From contig JAUKTV010000007.1 in assembly GCA_030549205.1 (NCBI GenBank), positions 992,001 through 1,056,000 of the forward strand: a stretch of 64,000 nucleotides of DNA, written 5' to 3'. The stretch comes from Apiosordaria backusii. Its lineage: Eukaryota; Ascomycota; Sordariomycetes; Sordariales; Lasiosphaeriaceae. This document shows positions 57,760-64,000 of this stretch, piece after piece. The first letter of the stretch is position 1; every line of letters begins with the position of its first letter. Position numbers and translations under genes: made by a program. Under the pieces are notes generated by a model. It saw only the letters and a program-made list of their open reading frames with translations, did no database searches and was not told the origin of the DNA.

Positions 57760-58116
57760 TTACATTCCCTTGCCATCTTCATCACTATCATCCAATGGCT
57801 GTTCGACGCGGTATGTCTCTTTGAGTTTCTATTTTGCAAATTATTAGCATTGATCGATTCTTACTTTCTTCAATTTATTCATGAAAAAGAAAAAGGCAAA
57901 CTATAGAAGGGGGAAGGAGGTGGGTGCTGGGGACTGACTCACCTGATCCAACCTGCTCTGCAACGTCTTGACCATGGCCTCCTTCACCATGAGGTGAGTC
58001 TCGTCGAGATCCTCGATAATGGCATCGTTGTTGAGCTCGGTGCTGTCGATGTGGATGAGGATGGACTTGATGGCTGGTTCGCACTCGATGAGGACGCCTC
58101 TGATGGCTCTTGGCAT
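57760..58116 (-). CDS. TFB5: TFIIH subunit Tfb5 (TTDA/GTF2H5)
   Basis: Exons 57943-58116 and 57760-57828 with a 114-bp intron give 80 residues. The first exon opens MPRAIRGVLIECEPAIKSIL and continues through IIEDLDETHLMV, the Tfb5 hallmark. The second exon (KLKETYRVEQ, then an acidic DDSDED end) supplies the typical C-terminus. An earlier acceptor near 57892 would give an unrelated tail, so I rejected it. Tfb5 stabilises the TFIIH core in transcription initiation and nucleotide excision repair. The GTG at 58125 is only a frame extension. Confidence 0.9.
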
Positions 58117-59075
58117 TTTTGACACGGTTGTGGAGGGTGTGCAGGGTGAGCAGAGTGTGTAGGGCGTGTGGTGTGAGGGTGTGTAGGGTGTGTAGGGTGT
58201 GTGATGTGAGAATGGGGTGCGGTGGTGGTGAGGAGGCGATTGAAGAAAGAAAAAAAAAGAGTTGTTCTGTAGAAATTGATAGGTGGTTAGTCAGGTGTTG
58301 GGTGAGTGAGTTGGGTCATTGTGATAAGAGCACGGGGGATGGATGAGCAGTGTGTCTCTGGGGATCAAAACCTGTGAGACAGCCAGCCACAGCGTAGGTG
58401 GAAAAGCACCGTTCGGGATTACAGATGCATACCAGGTAGCTTTCTTTTTACAATATTGTACAGGACCACAGTCTGCTGGACCACACTTTTTTTCCTAAAA
58501 ACTTTGGAGGGTGTCGCTCACCTTGAGTTGTTGTTGCCTGCCGGGATATCAATCGCGATGATGGGACGGGTGTTGTTGGTTGACAGTCCCAAGCAGCGGG
58601 TAAAACCGCCCTGATGTGCTAAAAATGGGGCGCTGCAAGGGCTTGTGAAACATTGACAAAAGCAACCGCCCACCAAACTGAACCCTCGGGGTTATCAATG
58701 CTCGGATTTTACTTCAAATCGATCATCTTACACAGGAATTCACCCAAGAGGCGCATGCAAACAAGCCTTCCACCAGGCAAAAGCTGCGCCTCTTCGCCTC
58801 GCACAACAACAGCAGATCTGCCAGTTTCAAATCCAAGCTTTTCCCCCCAATCTGACCCAACTGCCTCCCCTGAAAGCGCAGGTGTTGGGGGCACTGTCAC
58901 TGGTGTGTAAGGATTGCAATGCGATGCTATTCTCAGGTTTGAGCCTCGCCTTAGATAGCAACATGAATTCAAACAAAATGACGGGTTAACCCCCCGAATC
59001 TGACTTCCGGTCTCTGTGATAGGTATCTCTGTTTTGTTTCTTCCACGGTCTATCATTCACTGATCACGACTCACA
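58117..59075. other. divergent intergenic region with GTGTAGG repeats
   Basis: TFB5 leader and the promoter of the secreted protein. A G/T-rich array of GTGTAGGGTGT-like words lies at about 58133-58210. No gene seen. Confidence 0.5.
58133..58210. repeat. degenerate GTGTAGGGTGT array
   Basis: About eight imperfect 9-11 bp units immediately upstream of the TFB5 start. On the TFB5 strand they read as CACCCTACACA words. Not a canonical telomere repeat. Confidence 0.6.
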
Positions 59076-59806
59076 ATGTATTCACTCAAGCAAACCTCCC
59101 TCCTCACCTTCCTCACCTCCACCCTCGCCATCCTCGCCAGCCCAGCTCCCCAAGTCACCCCCCCACCAATCCCATCGATATCACTCCTGCAACCACACCC
59201 CGTCCCAACCATCCCAGTACCACAACCACATCCAGTCCCAACAATCTCAGGTCTCAACCCAGGGCTCATCCCCAGCCCATCACCAGTCCCCAATCCCGAC
59301 AACAACAACAACAACAACCACCAAAATGACACCTCCCCATCAATCCCAATAACCACAAACCCCTGCCTAACCTCCCTCTCCTCCCTCCTCTCCACCTTCC
59401 CCACCCCCTCCCCAAACGACAACCCCTCCTTCCCCCCTGGGCATCCTCCTCCCCCCCTCCCATCCTCGCCCTCTCCTCCCTCCTCTCCACCAACCAATCC
59501 TTCTCCCCCCAGTTCGGCGACTCCACAGACGAGATGTGCACCTCCGCCGTCATCCCCGTCACCCCCTCCCCAACCGAACTCATCCCCGCCTATTCCGCCT
59601 ACCTCGACGACGTCCAGTTCTGGAGGTTTGCCGTTGAGGGCGAGGCGTACCGCCTGGCAGAGAGATGCGGCGGGGGGGTGGGGTTGGGGTTGGAGTTGAT
59701 GATGGCGACGGAGGCGGCGATGTGCACTAGTGGGATTAGGGAGAGTGTAAAGCCGTGGGCTACGGGGGGGTGGGGGAGAATGGGGTGGGGGTTTCGGGGG
59801 GAGTGA
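59076..59806 (+). CDS. Secreted Pro-rich protein with an internal frameshift
   Basis: The start opens a signal peptide (MYSLKQTSLLTFLTSTLAILA, cleavage near SPAP). A Pro/Asn-rich region and NPCLTSLSSLLS follow. The frame then switches by one base between a C6 run (59432-59437) and a C7 run (59451-59457). After the switch the frame reads PILALSSLLSTNQSFS, then FGDSTDEMCTSAV, YSAYLDDVQFW and two more Cys, ending at TGA 59804-59806. Four Cys and the spacing resemble small fungal secreted proteins of the 'infection structure specific' kind, an impression and not an assignment. The first frame alone runs on to 59699 as pure Pro/Ser low complexity, which supports a frameshift. Pseudogene or sequence error. 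Confidence 0.55.
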
Positions 59807-61415
59807 GTATGAAAGGGTGGGGGAGGGGGAGGGTGATGGTTGTTATGTTGGGGTTGTGGCGGGGGGGATGGTGATGCTCTAGGGGGTAATGAGATGGGTT
59901 CATGATGGGGGATAGGGATGGTGTGAATGTGATGGATGGGGGATTGGTGAAGTGGGAGATACGATACCCGGTAGAGCTATGTGTAGGCGGCGTTGGGATA
60001 GGGTGGATAGAAAAGGAATGTAGAACTCGGGCGACACTAAGGGATAGAGGCTCTCGGAAACGGCAATAAACAATCGGGTGATTTTGGATAGTTGAGGTAC
60101 CTCAATGCCTCTTCCGGCGCGACCGGGCGGTTGATACCGATGGCTCGCTCGTCTGTGCGGGTGCATACGATGATGCAATGGGGGGAAAGCTTAATGCTGC
60201 CCCATTGGTGGTTTCGGAGGATAGCACCGGGCTTGGGGGTGGAATGTTGATGTTGACATGGTCATGATCACCTGCCTCTCGCGTGTTCATGCTGTGAGAA
60301 AGGGTTAAGAGGACTGAGAGGTAGCCACGATATAATAACCTGATATTTACTTACTGCCATTCCTGATGAAGGATGAACGGCACCCCCGGAACATATCCTG
60401 GTGTTGAAGACGTTCCAGAACCTGGGATCCAAAGATCTGTGTGGTCGATCCGGGAAGCAGGGACCGGCCTTGGCGCAAACACCCGGTGTTAGTGGGGTGT
60501 TTCAAGAGCAGAGCTTCTCGAACTCAATTCTTCGTTATCTTACTTTCTATTGCTTCGAAAACAAGCTTGATAGAAGTATTTTCAACAGGAGCAGTACTGG
60601 AAGATAATCCCTATTACCAGTCTCACAACATTCATCTTTTATTTGTGAACATCTGGCCATGATCTCATCAAACACCCTCAATATCAACCCCACGTCGTCA
60701 CCTCTCCCCAACCAGAACCACCCCAACGCAAGCTGCATGCAGCCCTACCGCTCGGCACCTAAGGTACCTAGTGGGGGAATCAACACCACCAACTAACGTC
60801 CCATAGTACGCAAACGGGCACACCCCCTGCATCCCCACGCCAGTCTTAGCGCAGTAGCACCATCACCATGCCCGTCCGCCCGGTTCAGCCGTTCAGGCCT
60901 GAGCCCGACCGAGACCGAAACTTTGTTTTTAGGATTTTTTTGGTCTTTGTGACCAAGAGCTCGCGCCCCTCTCGCTCCTCGACTTTAGGCACTTTTTGGT
61001 CGGGAAGTCGGAGGGAAAACACAGCGATCATGTAGGTTTACATATGTAATACAATCCCCCCCCCCATTCATTACTTCTTGTTACCCTAGGTGCCTATCGT
61101 AGAAAGAAAGCGAGTGAAAGGCTGTTTGTGGCTCTTTCTCTTTTCACTCGTTTTATCTTCTTTTTTCTTTTCTCTTCTTTTTCCCTCCCCAAGGAGTATT
61201 GTTATTTCACGACCTCCCTATTTGACCTCACTCGCTCGTTTCTTGGTGTTGTTATCGTACGAACCTGTGCGAGGAGAGAGACGGAGAGAGAGAGGTTGTT
61301 GTCACTGACATCGCCGAATGAACCTCCCCTCCTGGCCATAGGAGGAGTGGAGAGTATCTACCTACCTACCCAAACAAACCATACCTACCTATCATTCAAT
61401 CCGAGAAAGAATCAA
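59807..61415. other. intergenic with a candidate exon pair
   Basis: Apart from the minus-strand candidate at 60102-60466, no gene is seen. The last 300 bp are the pyrimidine-rich leader of the PPPY membrane protein. Confidence 0.45.
60102..60466 (-). CDS. possible 3' end of an unrecognised gene (two exons)
   Basis: A 63-bp intron (60292-60354; GTAAGT, CTTAACC, TTTCTCACAG) joins two open stretches in one frame. The upstream stretch encodes WIPGSGTSSTPGYVPGVPF and ends LHQEW. The downstream one encodes HMNTREAGDHDHVNINIPP and ends in RSRRKRH before TGA at 60102. A CACTAAC lies just before the upstream stretch, suggesting a further intron, but I found no start exon. Unrecognised product. It may be a real small gene or chance. 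Confidence 0.3.
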
Positions 61416-62634
61416 ATGTCCAACCCCTTCGCAACAATGACCTCCTTCGGTCCCCCACCAGACTTCACCTCCTCCCCATCATCCTCCTCCTCCTCCTCCT
61501 CAGATGATGGCAGCTCCCCTTTATTCTCCGCCGACCACCCTTGGTAAGTCCCTCTTTATCACCTTAGGGTACTTAGGGTAATCTACAACCCCTCTAGCAC
61601 ACACAACCCGCAATATTCTAATTTCTACTCCCCTCCCTCTATCTCCTCCCCCCCCCCCCCCGGGTATATCACCTACCTTATTTATCCCCCTTTTCTTATC
61701 CCCCCCTCTACAACCGTTATCTTCGTCAATACTAATACATTTATATATATACACAGGGCATACGTCCTAATCCCAGTCCTCCTCCTCACAACCCTAGGCC
61801 TCCTAGCAGCCTGCCTCCACAACTCCCGCCGCCGCCGCCTCACCCGCCACCAAATCCACGAATCCATCCTCCGCAACAACCACAACCACAACCCCAACCT
61901 CCCCTCTTCCCTGTCCCCCCTTTCCCCACCAAACCGCAACTTAGCACACATCAACATCCGCGACCTCCACACCCACCGCGATCTCGAATCAGGCTGGTTC
62001 TCCCCCATTCACAATCACAATCACTCGAACACAGCCACCACCACCACCACCGCCGCCACCTCCCGCTGGGCCTGGCCGCGACCCCCTCCCCCTGAGGAAG
62101 GTCTTAATGAACTGGGTGAGGCACCGCCGCCGTATGAAACGCCCAGTAAAGAGAAACCTGTGTCAGTGCCAGTGCAGGAGTTAGCTGGGGAAGGGAATGA
62201 GGTGGTGGAGGTTGGGGAGGGGAGTACCACAGGTCGATTTGGGGGGGAGATGCCCGCCAGTCAAGGGGTGGAGCTGCAGGAGCTGTACGGCAGTCCTGTT
62301 GCTGACCACTACGGGGGGATGGCAACGGTGAGGAGGAGCAACAGTGGGAGGAGCTGGGTGGAGGGGGATGATGCCGAGGAGATTGATACGAGGAGTATCA
62401 CCACCACCAACACCACCACCACCACCACAACCACCAGCAGCAGCAGCAGCAGGTCGGAAACGACCAAGGAGGATAAGATTGGGGGGTTTGAGAGTAGTGA
62501 CTGTGACAGTGAGGGTGAACGTGACAGTGACAGTGACAGTGACAGTGACAGTGACAGTGACAGTTACAGTGATAGCAGCGAGGAGGAAGAAGAAGAAGAA
62601 GGAGATGATGACAACAACAGGGAGGGAAGGAGGA

Positions 62635-62665
<31 letters not shown>

Positions 62666-62777
62666 TGATCACGTCTATGATCTTGCCGAGGAGGTGGTCA
62701 TCACCCAGCCTCCGCCAGCTGTGTTGCGTGATTCTGATAGCGGGAGGCATCAGCAGCAGCAGCCAAAACCTCAGTAG
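61416..62777 (+). CDS. Single-pass membrane protein with PPPY motif and Ser/Asp-repeat tail
   Basis: Exons 61416-61543 and 61757-62777 with a 213-bp intron (GTAAGT...ACACAG) give 382 residues. A short Ser-rich N-terminus precedes one membrane helix, AYVLIPVLLLTTLGLLAACL (from about residue 44), then an Arg-rich stop-transfer segment. The cytosolic part has EAPPPYETPSKEK, a PPxY motif that could bind Nedd4/Rsp5-type ubiquitin ligases. The tail is low complexity: Thr run, (Ser-Asp)n, Glu run and Ser run, encoded by hexanucleotide and AGC repeats. No enzymatic domain. I do not recognise the family; the architecture resembles small fungal plasma-membrane adaptor proteins. Confidence 0.75.
62521..62562. 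repeat. GTGACA hexanucleotide repeat, 7 copies
   Basis: Seven perfect GTGACA units encoding alternating Ser-Asp in the PPPY membrane protein. An AGC run encoding Ser follows at about 62638-62665. Both are prone to length polymorphism. Confidence 0.85.
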
Positions 62778-63595
62778 TTCGTTTTTGGTTGGTAATGCGC
62801 GCGGTTGTAGATAGAATAAGTGGGATGGATGGAGATACCAGGCAGATGGATGGGAGGAAGTAGGTAATGAAGTGGCTGTTGGAGTTTGGAATTTTGAAGA
62901 AATGAAAACAAAGCCTGCAATTATTGAGCAACATACCTAATCTGGGCAAAAATACGACATGATCACGGTTTGTTGAAATAATCATCAGTGCAGGACAGAT
63001 ATCAGCCTCATCTTTTCACCCTCATACCCCACAATCACATCCCAAGCGATAATATATACAAATACAATACACCCTCACTCTCTCTCATATTTACTCTTTC
63101 TCGTCCTCTCCTATCTCTTCTCTCTCGGGGGGAATCACAGATACACTGATCTCTCCTTTTTTTCTTGTGCTTCCACTTCCTCCTCAACACCACATAAAAA
63201 TTAATCAATCTCAATAAAAGCCCAAATCATCCTTACAATCATCCATCCATCCATACCAATCCATACCAACCGACAAGAAGAAAGACAAGACTAACGACTG
63301 GTAGTTGCAGCTACAAGAAAAAAACGCAAAACAATGAATGCTAATGCTCCCCTCCTACCCCAACTGAAAAGAAAAAAGATGAAAAAAAAAAAGAAAAAGG
63401 ATGATTGATACAAACTAAGACAACAACCCATTCCTGCCGATCCGGCCCCCCCAAGTTGTGCAAATTCCCATATTCTAATGCAAACAAAAATCGAAAACGA
63501 TAAAAACCTTACCTTTTATATACCCATGCTTCAATGCTTCTGGATACAAGTACTCCGCCTCCCCAACCCAAATTAACAAAAACAATTACCCCCCA
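62778..63595. other. convergent 3' flanks
   Basis: 3' regions of the PPPY protein and the RanBD nucleoporin. A/C-rich, with repeated CCATCCATCC and CCATACCAA words near 63241-63272. No gene seen. Confidence 0.5.
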
Positions 63596-64000
63596 CTACT
63601 CCTTCTTCTTCTCATTCCCCTTCTTCTCCCCCTCCAACTTCCTCGCCAGCTCCTCCGCCATCTCCTTGGTCTTGACCTGCACCATCCAAGTCTCCAGCCC
63701 CTTCCCATTATCCTTCGCCACCACCACCTTGACCGCCTTAGCCCCCGGCGGTTCAACTTTATACGTCACATTCGGCAGCACCAATTTATTAAGCGCGATA
63801 TGCCCTCTCGGCTCCGCCCGCAGCAGCAACCTCACCGCCCCCGTCGTCTTGTGCCTGAGAAGCTTCAAATTACCAATACCCTGCACTTGCCACCCCTTCT
63901 TTTTGTTATTATCGCCGCCCGAGGAGTCGTTCTCCTCCCCGGTCATGTACTTCATTGCCTTGGCGCGGACTTCATGGATGACGGACTCGTCCTCCTCGCC
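63596..64000 (-). CDS. RanBD1-domain nucleoporin, C-terminal part (NUP2/NUP50-like, partial)
   Basis: The frame enters from the right edge and ends at TAG 63596. The visible 134 residues carry a Ran-binding PH-like domain: EVRAKAMKYM, then GWQVQGIGNLKLLRHKTTGA with VRLLLRAEPRGHIALN, then WMVQVKTKEMAEELARKLE and a Lys/Glu-rich end. This C-terminal RanBD with the GxGxLKLLxHK signature is found in Nup2/Nup50-type nucleoporins and in RanBP1/Yrb proteins. The short basic tail and lack of other domains after it favour Nup2/Nup50. The N-terminus is outside the window. Confidence 0.7.
   Translation of the reverse strand, partial: GEEDESVIHEVRAKAMKYMTGEENDSSGGDNNKKKGWQVQGIGNLKLLRHKTTGAVRLLLRAEPRGHIALNKLVLPNVTYKVEPPGAKAVKVVVAKDNGKGLETWMVQVKTKEMAEELARKLEGEKKGNEKKKE

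Noticed and set aside
58110..58346. Plus frame with Cys-Arg-Val repeats
   Set aside because: It is the GTGTAGGG repeat array upstream of TFB5 read as protein.
1..64000. tRNA, rRNA or intact transposable element
   Set aside because: Scanning for T-arm-like GTTCGANTC words, 5S-like sequence, transposase or reverse transcriptase motifs found nothing convincing by eye.

Overview
The window looks like a chromosomal segment of a filamentous ascomycete, most likely a Sordariomycete of the Sordariales type. The evidence is short GT-AG introns (mostly 50-75 bp) with CTAAC/CTGAC-like branch sites, CAAAATG or CACCATGG start contexts, an acetate regulator that reads like Neurospora ACU-15, and long G/C-rich 5' regions. 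I saw no bacterial-type operon, no intact transposon, and no tRNA or rRNA gene. All splice sites were placed by eye from donor/acceptor sequence, frame continuity and family motifs.

Layout. 1-460: 5' end of an MFS (SV2-like) transporter running off the left edge. 2177-12075: a P450-rich accessory block with a CYP61/ERG5-type P450, a Zn2Cys6 regulator, a second P450 broken by one frameshift, and a third P450 of the CPGR-type gibberellin/indole-diterpene-like class. No backbone synthase is visible. 13790-18534: PMP3, an Obg/YchF-like GTPase with a 10-nt microexon, and a SET-domain methyltransferase. 21502-24409: the FacB/ACU-15 acetate regulator. 27221-28412: a PGC1-like phosphodiesterase. 29115-30913: two tandem paralogous small proteins built from four C-x10-C-x2-H units each, a family I do not recognise. 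31462-36856: a DUF676 lipase, then an endonuclease III homologue (NTH1) with a very long tail full of psi-K-x-E motifs and an in-frame TAG followed by 325 more codons of the same character. 38637-45558: an AN1 zinc-finger protein, formaldehyde dehydrogenase (SFA1) and a DUF952 protein. 45811-54364: nucleoporin NUP85 with a long LF-repeat N-terminus and the polarity protein BOI2 (SH3-SAM-PH). 56528-58116: a dienoyl-CoA isomerase-like protein convergent with TFIIH subunit TFB5. 59076-62777: a secreted proline-rich protein with a frameshift and a single-pass PPPY membrane protein. 63596-64000: 3' end of a RanBD nucleoporin (NUP2/NUP50-like).

Most genes are unrelated housekeeping neighbours. Only the 2-12 kb P450 block looks like a functional cluster: regulator and three oxygenases together, with an inverted CGG-N4-CCG site between the regulator and the first P450. 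The most unusual observations are the NTH1 tail with its in-frame TAG, the tandem Cys/His-repeat pair, and the GTPase microexon.
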